A stretch of 64,000 bases of DNA from Dyella_B acidisoli (GCF_049532895.1 NZ_CP064031.1:4650001-4714000); one strand, 5' to 3'; positions 1-8,992 are shown, counted from the first letter of the stretch. The notes: generated by a model from the sequence alone, not told the origin. Numbers and translations are program-made.

Positions 1-724
1 AGGCAGAAAGATCTTCGTATCGCGTGATGAGATCGAGCGCCCTCGCCAGACGCAACTGCAACTGATAGCGGTACAAAGGCATGCCTTCGACCTGCCGGAA
101 CACTTGAGTCAGATAAACAGGCGAGCTGCCGATGTCCTGGCCGATTTCGGCAAGCGTCCATCGTCGCGAGAGATCGCTCGCCAGCAACACCTTCACGCGA
201 TCGGCCAGTCGCTGGCGCGCATGCGTAGAAGCAGGCCGCCGGGACGTGCGCGGCCCCAGGCTGCGGCATACCAGGGTGAGCACCAGCGCTTCCGCTTCCA
301 GCGGCTCGATGGTGCCGTTGTTGAGGGAATGGCGAAGCAGCGCGACCAGCGCCTGCGCACGCGCATCGATGCGTTGCGACGGCGCGCGGAAGGCCGTGTC
401 GCCATGGGCATGCAGCAATGCCTTCGGCGCCAGCTCAGCAAGCAGTGACTGATTCAGCGCCAGGGACAAACAGGCATCACCGCCATCCAGAGGATGGCTG
501 ATCTGATATCCGTCCTGCGCATTGAAGAACATCACGTGGTTGGCATCCGCTACGGCCTGGTCCGTGCCCAGGTGACGCAGATACAAGCCCCGATACGGAA
601 AAACCAGCTGGGTGGTCGACGCACACTCCTCCGCACTGCGATGACGGCAGGTGCCGCTGCAGTGGACGTTGCGCAGCGTCAACGACTCCGTTGACAGCAG
701 CAGCTTGGAAGTAAGGGTCGACAT
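1..724 (-). CDS. AraC-family transcriptional regulator, truncated by window edge
   Basis: An open frame runs from an ATG at 724 off the left end, giving at least 241 residues with the C-terminus missing. The N-terminal part (about residues 1-160) looks like a cupin-type ligand or sensor domain. The C-terminal part shows the AraC helix-turn-helix: WTLAEIGQDIGSSP, then YLTQVFRQVEGMPLYRYQ and LRLARALDL. AraC proteins bind DNA near neighbouring promoters, and this gene diverges from the PEP mutase-like gene at 900, a usual arrangement for a regulator and its target. The effector cannot be read from the sequence. Family call is firm; target is inference. Confidence 0.85.
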   Translation of the reverse strand, partial: MSTLTSKLLLSTESLTLRNVHCSGTCRHRSAEECASTTQLVFPYRGLYLRHLGTDQAVADANHVMFFNAQDGYQISHPLDGGDACLSLALNQSLLAELAPKALLHAHGDTAFRAPSQRIDARAQALVALLRHSLNNGTIEPLEAEALVLTLVCRSLGPRTSRRPASTHARQRLADRVKVLLASDLSRRWTLAEIGQDIGSSPVYLTQVFRQVEGMPLYRYQLQLRLARALDLITRYEDLSA

Positions 725-899
725 GATGTGCGCCAACTAGCGCCTGTGGCAAAGTGATTGGCTAGCCTGAGCTTACCAAGCGCCGGCATGGCCCACCTGT
801 GCCAGCGAAGCAATAACTAAAGATTCTGATAGCGCGGCAGGCATACTCAATGGTCTGCTTCACTCATTCAGCGAACGCATGTAGATAGAGGCCAAAACC

Positions 900-1823
900 A
901 TGAACCACGAACAGCGAACACGCGCCGAGCACTTCCACCAGCTGCACGCCGGCCCGACGCCGCTCATGCTGCCCAACGCCTGGGATGCGGCCAGCGCGCG
1001 AATCATCGAAAACGCTGGCGCCAAAGCCATCGCCACTACCAGCGCCGGCATGGCGTGGTCGCTGGGCTATCCCGATGGCGAGCAGATGCCGGTGCAGGAA
1101 TTGCTGGCGGCTTGCCGGCGGATCTGCAACGTCGTGACGGCGCCGGTCAGTGTCGATATCGAGCGCGGCTATGGACGCGATGCCCAAGACACCGGTGAAC
1201 TGGTAGGCGCACTGATCCAGCTCGGCGTAATCGGCATCAATATCGAAGACGGCGTAATTCCTGGCACACAGACGCTGTCGCATCCAAGCGCGCTATGCGA
1301 GCGCATTGCCAGCGCGCGAGCAGTGGCACGCCATCATGATGTGCCGCTTTTTATCAATGCGCGCATCGACACCTATTTCAGCAAAGATCTGCAGCCGGAA
1401 GTGCGCTTGGAGGAAACACGAAAGCGCGCACTTGCCTATGTCGATGCCGGGGCGGACGGCATCTTCGTACCGGGACTGGCCAATCCGGACGAAATCGCGG
1501 CGCTTGCCCGGCTGTTGCCTGTGCCGCTCAACATCTACGCCGGATACCCGGGCGCACCTTCTTCGAATGAGCTTTATCAGTTAGGTGTGCGGCGGATCAG
1601 CCTGGGTTGTGGAACGATACAAGCCACGCTCGCACATCTGGCCAGCATTGCTGCGGAGGCTTTGAATGAAGGCCGCTACGACACGATGGGCAAGGCGATG
1701 TTGACGGTGGCGGAAGCCAACGGCTTGTTCAAGGCATCCGCAAACAATGCTGGTCGCGCAGACAACGTGCCGCATAGTGGCGCAGGTGATAACCCCGTGA
1801 TCACCACTGCAGCATCAAGCTAA
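900..1823 (+). CDS. Isocitrate lyase/PEP mutase superfamily protein
   Basis: 307-residue cytoplasmic (beta/alpha)8-barrel enzyme of the PEP mutase/isocitrate lyase superfamily. Visible signatures are LMLPNAWDAASAR near residue 23, ATTSAGMAWSLGYPDG at 45-60, the metal-binding VSVDIERGYG (D86) and GINIEDG (E116-D117). The family cleaves or rearranges C-C or C-P bonds in oxaloacetate, 2-methylisocitrate or phosphonate-type substrates. The exact substrate here cannot be assigned: it lacks the KKCGH loop of true isocitrate lyases. It is divergent from the AraC regulator at 1-724, which may control it. Confidence 0.85.
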   Translation: MNHEQRTRAEHFHQLHAGPTPLMLPNAWDAASARIIENAGAKAIATTSAGMAWSLGYPDGEQMPVQELLAACRRICNVVTAPVSVDIERGYGRDAQDTGELVGALIQLGVIGINIEDGVIPGTQTLSHPSALCERIASARAVARHHDVPLFINARIDTYFSKDLQPEVRLEETRKRALAYVDAGADGIFVPGLANPDEIAALARLLPVPLNIYAGYPGAPSSNELYQLGVRRISLGCGTIQATLAHLASIAAEALNEGRYDTMGKAMLTVAEANGLFKASANNAGRADNVPHSGAGDNPVITTAASS

Positions 1824-1854
1824 TAACGCGCAGCAGCGCTTACCGCACCAACAA

Positions 1855-1884
1855 CCCTCTCTCCTTTCCGAGGAGGAGAGAGGG
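1855..1884. terminator. Hairpin between convergent genes
   Basis: CCCTCTCTCC pairs with GGAGAGAGGG across a 10-nt loop, between the convergent PEP mutase-like gene and the beta-helix gene. No T-tract follows. It may terminate transcription weakly or be a degenerate member of the CCCTCTCC repeat family found elsewhere in the window. Confidence 0.4.
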
Positions 1885-1929
1885 CATCAGAATGATCACC
1901 GTAAGCGGACGCGACAAGCGATGATCAGA

Positions 1930-3726
1930 TCAGTTCTGGTAAGCACCACGATCAATCAAACCACTGCTGGTGGTACGCGGCGACCCGGCGTAGTCATATG
2001 CGCCTTCCGTCGCTAAACCAAGATTCACACCCGTATTGATGGCTGGCGAACCTGCGGAAAGCTGCAGGTCAGGCGTCGCGACGCTTTTGAACAGTGGATC
2101 GGCAAGCAAACCATTGGTTTCGCTCTTGCTGGCTTGCTGGAAGGTGCTAAGGGTGGTGTAAGTAATGTTGTTCCATACCCAATACGCGGCGGATGCGCCA
2201 TCGCTCGTATAGGACAGGTCGTTTTCCAACGTCACCGGCGGTGTGCTGGATGCAACGAAACTGTTTACCAGCAATCCTTGGCTGTTGGCGTACAGAATAT
2301 TGTTGGCGAATAGATTGTTGCTTGCGTGGTATTGAACCTGGAATTCACCACTTCCCGATTGCAGCGTATCGTTCTCGAACAATGTGTTGTTGACGATCGT
2401 GCAATGACTCGTACCACCCACGGAAGATGCGTATCCACCGATGGAAATGCCGGTGACATTGCTATACAGCACGAGATTGTTGCGCGCCGTCACGTAGCTG
2501 GTGACACGACTGGAGTGCTCGCTCGCCAATTCGATGCCAAGATCCGCCGCCTGCACGCTGTTCCATTCGATGGTGATCTGTGTGCCGCCATCCACATAGA
2601 TGCCGTCGGCACCGGGCTGATCGTTGTAAGCAGGATTAGTCGTCGACGAGATGTTGTAAACGGTATTGCCGGCGATCCAACCATTGCGAGCCTGATCCAG
2701 ACTCGTGGTAGGCGCCGTGCCCTCGAAACCGATGGCTACGATGCCGATATTGTCGTTGTCGTGCACCTTGTTGTTGGTCACCTGCCAATTCTGCACATTG
2801 CCGTTCACCGACAGCGATTCGCTGTAGCCGGTCGTGAGGTGATCCAACTCGTTTCCGTCGATGATCAAGTTGCTGATCGGCGTAGTCGCCGTGCCATAGA
2901 CTGCCAACCCAAATGCATCGCCGGACGACGTCGTTACCGTGGTAACGATGTTGTGGATGTGATTGTTGCGGATTTCGATGTGATCGCCCGAGCCCGCGAT
3001 GTAGATGCCAAGAGGCACCAGGCTCGACGAATTCGACGTGTAATTCTGCAATTGCAAACCGATCACGCGCACGTAGCTTGCGTTCTGCAACGTAACCAGG
3101 CCCTGCTGCCCTTGCGGCACACCAAGCCCGGTGCCATCGATCGTAGCGGTCTGGCCAGGCGCGGAGGTCAAGGTGATGTAGCCCGCAGTCGCCGAACCCG
3201 AATGCGTGATCGTCACCAGTTCGTTATACGTACCACCCGCCACTTGCACTGTCGCACCAGCCGGCACTGTGTTCATCGCATGCTGGATCGTCCGCCAGGG
3301 CGCCGCAGCACTGCCACTCGCACTATCGCTGCCGGTGGTCGCGACGTAGTACATCGAACCACTATATGTGGATGCGGCCACCACCGCGGAGGCCGCGGCG
3401 GTCGACAGCGGCGCGGCTTCGGCTTGCGCCGTCACTGTCGCAGTAAATGACGTTGGTGCATTGGCCGGCGCGGTATAGACACCACTCGTCGAAATCGTGC
3501 CCAGACTCGGCGCTCCACCCGGCACACCGTTCACCAGCCAAGTCACGTTTTGATCCGTACTGCCCGTTACCGTAGCAGTGAACTGTTGCGCGCCATTTGC
3601 AGGCAGCGAAACTTGCGAGGGGGATACGGCTACGGTGACCGCAGCAATGGCGGGCGTGGTCAAGGCAAAAGCAGACGACATCATGGCGACCAGGACAGTC
3701 GCACGCAAAGCGGGGAATGTGCGCAT
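1930..3726 (-). CDS. Exported Ig-like/right-handed parallel beta-helix protein
   Basis: 598 residues from the ATG at 3726, which has AAGGACGAAGAAAG upstream. An upstream in-frame start at 3789 would place a non-signal extension before the signal peptide (MRTFPALRATVLVAMMSSAFALTTPAIA). After cleavage there is one bacterial Ig-like domain (about residues 27-115: VAVSPSQVSLPANGAQQF...GTISTSGVYTAP). It is followed by a Ser/Ala-rich linker and a long right-handed parallel beta-helix (DUF1565/NosD-like start SGSASGSAAAPWRTIQHA, then many NN-rich rungs such as IRNNHIHNI and WNSVQAADLG). Such proteins bind or cleave polysaccharides outside the cell. No catalytic residues can be assigned. Monocistronic. 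Confidence 0.75.
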   Translation of the reverse strand: MRTFPALRATVLVAMMSSAFALTTPAIAAVTVAVSPSQVSLPANGAQQFTATVTGSTDQNVTWLVNGVPGGAPSLGTISTSGVYTAPANAPTSFTATVTAQAEAAPLSTAAASAVVAASTYSGSMYYVATTGSDSASGSAAAPWRTIQHAMNTVPAGATVQVAGGTYNELVTITHSGSATAGYITLTSAPGQTATIDGTGLGVPQGQQGLVTLQNASYVRVIGLQLQNYTSNSSSLVPLGIYIAGSGDHIEIRNNHIHNIVTTVTTSSGDAFGLAVYGTATTPISNLIIDGNELDHLTTGYSESLSVNGNVQNWQVTNNKVHDNDNIGIVAIGFEGTAPTTSLDQARNGWIAGNTVYNISSTTNPAYNDQPGADGIYVDGGTQITIEWNSVQAADLGIELASEHSSRVTSYVTARNNLVLYSNVTGISIGGYASSVGGTSHCTIVNNTLFENDTLQSGSGEFQVQYHASNNLFANNILYANSQGLLVNSFVASSTPPVTLENDLSYTSDGASAAYWVWNNITYTTLSTFQQASKSETNGLLADPLFKSVATPDLQLSAGSPAINTGVNLGLATEGAYDYAGSPRTTSSGLIDRGAYQN

Positions 3727-4195
3727 ACTTTCTTCGTCCTTACGAAAGTGGGGAATGATCTGGCGTTTAAGCGGATACAACTCGCGCACTATGAACTATG
3801 TCGGCCGCGCAAGCTGCGATGGTCTTCGCAATGGCGGAAGAATGCAGATCGAGTGTTGTTATCGCGTGTGAAAGCAATGTGACAACCATGCACATCAACT
3901 TGTCGGTGGGATGACAATCTCGGCAACAGGAAACTTGAAAGCGCTGGGATTAGCATCCCAGCCTACGCGCTAAAGCTTTCTAAGCATTTGCCGATCTATC
4001 TTCGTCAATCTCGGCCAGACCTCTTGCGCTCGCAGCCAGAGAGCAAGGCCTGCATTGACCGATACAGGCGGCACTCTAAGTTTGAGTACCAAAGAAAGAG
4101 CGATGGTCACAGCTTATCGCGTTTTACGTCACTGCATCGTTCTGATCTAAGTGTTCGTTCTGGGCAAAGCGCCCTGCCAATTTAAGGATGATCCA
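3727..4195. other. 469-bp intergenic region with a possible sigma-28 promoter
   Basis: No convincing coding frame. It contains a hairpin (GCTGGGA ... TCCCAGC, about 3943-3963) and a sigma-28-like motif at 3971-3997. Composition is less GC-rich than in the flanking genes. Confidence 0.5.
3971..3997 (+). promoter_or_regulatory. Possible FliA (sigma-28) promoter
   Basis: TAAAGCTT, an 11-bp spacer, then GCCGATCT. Consensus is TAAAGTTT-N11-GCCGATAA, so the -35 has one mismatch, the spacing is exact and the -10 has two mismatches. The next gene starts about 200 bp downstream at 4196, which is long for such a promoter. Weaker than the other FliA sites in this window. Confidence 0.35.
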
Positions 4196-4711
4196 ATGAA
4201 AAAGCTCATTACGCTGGCCGCCACGCTTATCCTGGCTCAATCAGCAAGCGCCAAGAGTCTCAACGGAAATGTGGACGCGACCTTCTCGACAGAAAATGGG
4301 AATGTCTTTTTGACATTGGTCAATAAGAAAACAGATACGCCGGCTACCGTAACGGGAGTTGATCTGCTCATTCCGCAAAAGAATAAGAAAGAAGCCCAAA
4401 AAGTCGTGATCTTCTCGGGTAACAACCCTATTGGCTCAGACACAAAAATTCCCCTCGGCACTGTCGAGAAATTGGTTTCTCTCCTATATCCAACTGCATC
4501 ACAGGATCAAATCAAGGCTGCAGCACCAACAATTTCAGACGACCAGGCAGCAACCTGCACCAATTGTCGGCAGAAGATCGATGGAATTGGATTTCACCTC
4601 GCTCTTACCTACGGGAGCGGTGTGTCTCAAAGCATCTTGACTGGTTCGTTTCTTCACCTCACCCAACCGTTTAGTGTCAAAACTTTCGTCTTACCTGCAC
4701 CAAATAACTAG
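4196..4711 (+). CDS. Small exported protein of unknown function
   Basis: 171 residues from the ATG at 4196, which has AAGGATGATCC just upstream; an in-frame start at 4151 would only add residues before the signal peptide. It begins MKKLITLAATLILAQSASA, a clear Sec signal peptide with an ASA cleavage site, so the product is periplasmic or secreted. The mature part is rich in Thr, Lys and Asn. A CTNCRQKIDG segment near residue 120 could form a disulfide. I recognise no family. Codon usage is more AT-rich than in neighbours, suggesting recent acquisition. It is flanked by long non-coding stretches. Confidence 0.6.
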   Translation: MKKLITLAATLILAQSASAKSLNGNVDATFSTENGNVFLTLVNKKTDTPATVTGVDLLIPQKNKKEAQKVVIFSGNNPIGSDTKIPLGTVEKLVSLLYPTASQDQIKAAAPTISDDQAATCTNCRQKIDGIGFHLALTYGSGVSQSILTGSFLHLTQPFSVKTFVLPAPNN

Positions 4712-5070
4712 CTGCCTACAGAGAAGCCTCGTAGCTGAATCACCGCCCGGCCAAATTATGGCTGAGCGCTAACCATAAATTGGCCACTCTCAGGCTCTTG
4801 GCCTTAGGTGTCCACACTCGTAGTGTGACTCTTTAGCCCGCTAAACCATTTATTGACCAGCTTGGGCTTAGACAATTTTATTCACGCTACTGGCGTGCGA
4901 TCACCCAAAGAAGAAGGCGGCCAAAAGACCGTCTTGCTCCATTGAACACGCAGTCGAAAGCGAACATCGTACGTTTGCAGATCCAGCCAGTCCGACGTTT
5001 GCACGGTGAGCATGGCGCCCGCTTGCCTGAGCCTTCAGCGAGAATCGATCTCGCTGAAGGCCCCTTGTCG
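4712..5070. other. Intergenic region between convergent genes with two hairpins
   Basis: No coding frame seen. It holds an inverted repeat with arms 4749-4761 and 4773-4785 (GGCCAAATTATGG/CCATAAATTGGCC, one mismatched pair). A second, perfect 13-bp-arm hairpin at 5031-5061 (GCCTTCAGCGAGA/TCTCGCTGAAGGC) lies just beyond the hydrolase stop codon and could end its transcript. Confidence 0.55.
5031..5061 (-). terminator. Perfect hairpin downstream of the hydrolase gene
   Basis: Thirteen-base arms GCCTTCAGCGAGA and TCTCGCTGAAGGC around a 5-nt loop, 10 bp past the stop codon at 5071. There is no strong U-tract, so termination is plausible but not certain. Confidence 0.5.
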
Positions 5071-6492
5071 TCAAGAGCCGTGCATCACCACCCAATCGGC
5101 AATCATGCTCAGGGCAATCGTTGACATGGTCTCCTCGATGCTGGCGGATTCTGCTGGCGTTCCGATTTTGGCCGTCTGGAACATGTGGTTGATATTCGGT
5201 AGTTCGACAATCGTCGCACCTGGGTTGCCCTTCAAGGCCGCCTTGATGGCACTCAGATTGTCTTCGGGCGGCACGTAAAGATCGCGACTGCCATCAAGGA
5301 CAAGGACCGGTGTCCGGAGGGCGCGAAGGGTCGGGATGGGGTCGTAATTGAAAGCCTGCCGCGCCCAAGGACTGGTGATCTGATGAGCGAGCGCGTCCTC
5401 ATTTTCAGGTTGGATGAGCTTGTCGGTAACTCCCTGCGCAATATCCGCCTTGGCCACTGACAGCGCCGCAGTGTTGCTGGTCGCGGTCGCGAGGTCGGCA
5501 TAGAGCTTGTTGAAAAAGGCGCTTCGCTTTGCGATCTGTTCCTCGGGAACGCCGGATGCCCTGGCAATTCGGGCGTCCTGTACATTCAAGAGCCGGCCGA
5601 TGCGCATACCCGGTCCGGCCATGAGTACGGCGAATCGCGCTGCCGGATTGCGAACGGCAATCATGGGCGCAATGGCGCCACCCTCCGAGTGGCCGATAAG
5701 GCCGATATGGTTCGCCTCGATTTCTGGGCGTGACATCAGGAAGGTCATGGCCGCTTCGGCATCGGAGGCAAAGTCGGGGATCGTCGCCGCAGCAAAGTCA
5801 CCACCCGATCCGCCAACACCTCGTTTGTCATAGCGCAACACAGCTATGCCGCGACGATTGAGGGCATCGGCGAGGACAACGAACAGTTTGTGGCCGAATA
5901 CATTTTCGTCACGCGTTCCAGGTCCGGTGCCGCCGATCAGCACGACGGCCGGAAAGGGACCGGTACCATCGGGCACGCTAAGCGTGCCTGCCAGCTTTAT
6001 CCCTGCCGCTGCATTGTCGAAGATGACCTCCTGCTGCCGGTAAGGACGAGGGCCGGCAGCAATGGCTTCTTCCTGTGGACGCTTCGGAAGCACGGCATCC
6101 GACGTCTTGCCAGTCATCCGGGTCAGAACAAGCGGCATGGTGGCGCCCTGCGCCCAGGTTCCGATCCAGCTCTTTTTGCCGGCGTCCCAGCGTCCCGCAT
6201 AGGTGGCACTGATTTTGGGAAGAGTGAAACTCAAATGGTCGGAATCGGTCACGACATCAGCGGCGGATAGAACAACGCTTCCTTGATCGGGACTTTCGAG
6301 CGTCGCCGTGTAGTGACCCGATCCATCTTTGGCTACGTGCACCACGATGTGGTACTGGCCGGCCAGGAGGCCGCCCCAATCACCTGCTGCGTCTTCGGCC
6401 GATGCTGCGCAGACAGCCAGAGCCAACAGGCTTCCGACAGCAAATAGGCGTTTCGCCACCGATCGTTTCGTCCCATGCATGTTCACGGTCAT
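5071..6492 (-). CDS. Exported alpha/beta hydrolase
   Basis: 473 residues if started at the ATG at 6492 (AGAGGGG just upstream); a TTG at 6504 and an ATG at 6480 are alternatives. Signal peptide KRLFAVGSLLALAVCAASA. An N-terminal beta-rich domain (about 35-130) precedes an alpha/beta-hydrolase fold: oxyanion region IGGTGPGTRDE, nucleophile elbow GHSEGG, acid in LDGSRDLYVP and His in NINHMF. These proteins act as esterases or peptidases in the periplasm; the substrate is unknown. It is divergent from an ECF sigma gene, so it may belong to that regulon (inference). Confidence 0.8.
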   Translation of the reverse strand: MTVNMHGTKRSVAKRLFAVGSLLALAVCAASAEDAAGDWGGLLAGQYHIVVHVAKDGSGHYTATLESPDQGSVVLSAADVVTDSDHLSFTLPKISATYAGRWDAGKKSWIGTWAQGATMPLVLTRMTGKTSDAVLPKRPQEEAIAAGPRPYRQQEVIFDNAAAGIKLAGTLSVPDGTGPFPAVVLIGGTGPGTRDENVFGHKLFVVLADALNRRGIAVLRYDKRGVGGSGGDFAAATIPDFASDAEAAMTFLMSRPEIEANHIGLIGHSEGGAIAPMIAVRNPAARFAVLMAGPGMRIGRLLNVQDARIARASGVPEEQIAKRSAFFNKLYADLATATSNTAALSVAKADIAQGVTDKLIQPENEDALAHQITSPWARQAFNYDPIPTLRALRTPVLVLDGSRDLYVPPEDNLSAIKAALKGNPGATIVELPNINHMFQTAKIGTPAESASIEETMSTIALSMIADWVVMHGS

Positions 6493-6645
6493 GCCCCTCT
6501 GCAAGAACGCCGGATTGGCGTCAGACTTGCAGTCGAGGCCCGGACACGAGTCTTACAGCGCAGGCCACGATTTTTTTTTGCCTGCCTTGTAAGAAGATCC
6601 CGGCTCAAGCGACTAAGGCCCCCAAAGGGATGGGATACCAACGCC

Positions 6646-7131
6646 GTGCTGAGCCTCGAAGAGATCGTCGATAAGCACGCCGGCATGGTTCGCCGCATTG
6701 CGATGGTCTACGAGCGCCATCCCGACCGTATTGACGATCTCGTGCAGGAAGTCTGGCTGGCGGTCTGGCAGGCGCTGCCTCGCCTGGACAATCCGTCGAT
6801 GCTCAAACCCTATATCGCTCGCATCACCCAGAACATTTGTGTCACCCATGTGCGTCGCGCACTTGTGCGCAAGGACGAGCCCCTAGGCGACAGCATTCCG
6901 GATATGTCCATGCCCGTCGATGAGGTGACCGACCACGCCAAACAGCTGGCCCGCCTGACCGAGGTGATACGTCAATTGCCAGAGCCTCTGAAGGCTGTGG
7001 CTGGCCTCTATCTTGAGGAGATCCCGATCAAGGAAATCGCGACGATCCTTGGCATCAGCGAAAGCAACACGTCCGTGCGGCTGCATCGCGCCAAAACTTT
7101 CATCCGGTTGAACTTCGGAGCCGAGACATGA
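6646..7131 (+). CDS. ECF-type RNA polymerase sigma factor
   Basis: 161 residues from a GTG at 6646. The frame stays open back to an ATG at 6475, but that start would overlap the divergent hydrolase gene, so the GTG is preferred though not proven. Sigma region 2 is visible (HAGMVRRIAMVYERHPDRIDDLVQEVWLAVWQ), as is region 4 (IRQLPEPLKAVAGLYLEEIPIKEIATILGISESNTSVRLHRAK). ECF factors direct RNA polymerase to envelope or stress promoters. The stop overlaps the next start by 4 nt, so the following membrane protein is co-translated and may regulate it. Confidence 0.85.
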   Translation: MLSLEEIVDKHAGMVRRIAMVYERHPDRIDDLVQEVWLAVWQALPRLDNPSMLKPYIARITQNICVTHVRRALVRKDEPLGDSIPDMSMPVDEVTDHAKQLARLTEVIRQLPEPLKAVAGLYLEEIPIKEIATILGISESNTSVRLHRAKTFIRLNFGAET

Positions 7132-7718
7132 GCGAGCCATCGCAAACCGACCCATTTGCCACGCTTTGGCAATCCACTCCAAAACCGGACACCCGGCAGC
7201 TCTTGCTGGACCTGCAGCGATTGCATAAAGCGCAGCAGTGGCACAGCCGAATCCTCATCATCATTCTCTGTGGCGTTGCATTGTTTTTGGTTTTCGAGGA
7301 AGCCACCGGGCGGTCCGGTACACACGGGCTCCTCAGCGCGCTGTGGATTGCCTTTGTTGCCGGTGCGATCGGATATCAGCGCGCGCGCTGCCGCGCCGTG
7401 GATCCGCTCGACCTCGATACGGTCAGCCTTCTGAAGCGCATGATCGCCCGGGCAGAGCGAGGACTCTTCCAGGCGCGCTGTCTTTATCTGGGAGCACCCA
7501 TGGGCGCAGTGGCGGGTGAGGTTCTGATGAGGGTTCTGGCACCGAAGTCGGTGCCAGGCGGGCACGTCGTCCAACCCAGTCTGGTGTTGATACAAACGAT
7601 CGTCGGCCTGATAGCCCTGGTCGCCATGATCATCGCGGGTCTCGCGCTGGCTCGCGCCAGACGGAGCCAACTCCATGAGCTCACTGGGAAACTGAAGTCA
7701 TTGGAAGAAAGTTTGTAA
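7128..7718 (+). CDS. Membrane protein co-translated with ECF sigma factor
   Basis: 196 residues; ATGA overlap with the sigma gene. A soluble N-terminal segment of about 45 residues with a Trp-Gln-rich stretch is followed by a membrane helix (RILIIILCGVALFLVF), a second (GLLSALWIAFVAGAIGY) and a C-terminal one (LVLIQTIVGLIALVAMIIAGLAL). No zinc-binding anti-sigma HxxxCxxC motif is visible. Position suggests an anti-sigma or sigma-associated sensor role by context only; sequence alone says inner-membrane protein of unknown function. Confidence 0.6.
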   Translation: MSEPSQTDPFATLWQSTPKPDTRQLLLDLQRLHKAQQWHSRILIIILCGVALFLVFEEATGRSGTHGLLSALWIAFVAGAIGYQRARCRAVDPLDLDTVSLLKRMIARAERGLFQARCLYLGAPMGAVAGEVLMRVLAPKSVPGGHVVQPSLVLIQTIVGLIALVAMIIAGLALARARRSQLHELTGKLKSLEESL

Positions 7719-7798
7719 GAAATCCCACGTGGCCGCGACTTTGGTTGCGACGGCTGAGACCAACACAGGTCGATCCGGCACCCACTCTTGGAGGAACC

Positions 7799-8020
7799 AT
7801 GTCGAACGCCCGCATTGCGTCCATCCTTTTCGGTCTTGCCGCCGCCTGTGTCCTGATCGCCCTGGCTTGGTATCAGGCTCATGGTGGCCGGATGATTCTG
7901 TCGACATCCGGCGCTATCGCCGCCGTGGTGATGGTGCTTGCACTGACGCGCTTCATACCTGCACTGATTCGCTGCATGTCCAAGGAGAGCTGCGCCACGC
8001 GCCATTGCAGGATCAGGTGA
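7799..8020 (+). CDS. Small two-helix membrane protein
   Basis: 73 residues from the ATG at 7799, fixed by GGAGG six bases upstream. Two predicted membrane helices: ASILFGLAAACVLIALAWY and ILSTSGAIAAVVMVLALTRFI. The short tail carries two Cys and several basic residues. It lies 80 bp after the sigma/membrane-protein pair on the same strand and probably shares the transcript. Function unknown. Confidence 0.55.
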   Translation: MSNARIASILFGLAAACVLIALAWYQAHGGRMILSTSGAIAAVVMVLALTRFIPALIRCMSKESCATRHCRIR

Positions 8021-8122
8021 CTGGATTCTCGCATCGTTCAAACGCCGATATCTGGCCCTGTGTCCCTTTGGGTTACAGATTCAGCTGGTGGATGCAACAC
8101 ACTGAATCTAAAGCTTAGCGAT

Positions 8123-8518
8123 TTACCAAGGAGCATTTCGGTATTTGGAAAGCTGATCAAGTACGCGTGGCTTTATGGCAGAAGACCAAACTCCATTGAG
8201 AAGTAGTCGGAACGATGGACTTTGCCTCGCCGCCAACTCAACTTGGCTCACACAATGCTCACCGTTGTAAACCAACAGATCTTCGAGCGGGCCCGCGGCC
8301 AGAACCTGAAAGTAATGGTCCGCCGGATCGGATGGAATCCTTTTGAGTATTTCCAAAATAGCTATTAAGCAGAGCTCCGGGTCGTCCCTTGGAATTTCGT
8401 TGTCCAAGCCAGACGCACGTGAATTTGCGGTATTAACTGCGTTGGCAAGCGACCACTTTTCGATCCACTCGATTGCAATGGAGACTGCTCGCTGGTCAGG
8501 TTCCATAAGAAATCCCAT
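8123..8518 (-). CDS. Conserved hypothetical protein (DUF6869-like)
   Basis: 131 residues; ATG at 8518, alternative Met at 8506. No signal peptide or membrane segment. A Trp-rich N-terminus (AIEWIEKWSLA), then DDPELCLIAILEILKRIPSD, then AAGPLEDLLVYNGE and SFRLLLNGVW. This pattern matches my memory of the DUF6869 family, often found as isolated cargo genes; the family name should be treated as recollection. Composition is AT-richer than in the flagellar genes. It lies beside a tRNA, a common landing site for acquired DNA. Confidence 0.5.
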   Translation of the reverse strand: MGFLMEPDQRAVSIAIEWIEKWSLANAVNTANSRASGLDNEIPRDDPELCLIAILEILKRIPSDPADHYFQVLAAGPLEDLLVYNGEHCVSQVELAARQSPSFRLLLNGVWSSAIKPRVLDQLSKYRNAPW

Positions 8519-8735
8519 GGACAGATGTCTGCAAAGGGTCGAAGACGCAAGTGTCCTACTACTTTATGGTTCTGCCACGTCAACGCCCCACCGAGCGGCT
8601 AAGCGATCGCCTGCAACAGGAATAGCCGCATTCGGAAGATGTTTAGCAGTGCGTAAATCAGCGCGGGAAACATCCGCTCGGAAAGAGCGGACAATTTATG
8701 GTTTAACGTACAAAGGGGTAACGCCAAGAAAAAGA

Positions 8736-8812
8736 TGGCGCGCCCGGAGGGATTCGAACCCCCGACCAATGGCTTCGGAAGCCACTACTCTATCCGGCTG
8801 AGCTACGGGCGC
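8736..8812 (-). tRNA. tRNA-Arg (anticodon CCG)
   Basis: 77 nt on the minus strand. Acceptor stem GCGCCCG/CGGGCGC, discriminator G and an encoded CCA at 8736-8738. The anticodon arm TGGCT-TCCGA-AGCCA presents CCG, decoding CGG. The T-arm contains GGTTCGAATCC. Confidence 0.95.
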
Positions 8813-8919
8813 GTAGTGATGCGCTGACGCGGGTGATCCATGTGGGATGGGCGTCGAGCGGAAGGGGAGTATAGCGGAGGTGGGTGGGGATGCCCATGGT
8901 GAGCATCGCGCGAGGGTGG

Positions 8920-8992
8920 CCCCTCACCCCAACCCTCTCCCCGGAGGGGAGAGGGAGCAGATCAGGTCCCTCTCTCCTTAGGGAAAAGGGAC
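8920..8992. repeat. CCCTCACCCC/CCCTCTCCCC hairpin repeat
   Basis: CCCTCACCCCAACCCTCTCC followed by a short inverted CCGGAGGGGAGAGGG, with a partial second copy after it. Lies between the tRNA and the M61 peptidase gene; part of a family also seen near 21000, 36100, 39550, 48100 and 59870. Confidence 0.7.

Noticed and set aside
6475..6645. Longer N-terminus of the ECF sigma factor from the ATG at 6475
   Set aside because: It would overlap the signal-peptide start of the divergent hydrolase and adds 57 residues not seen in the sigma family.
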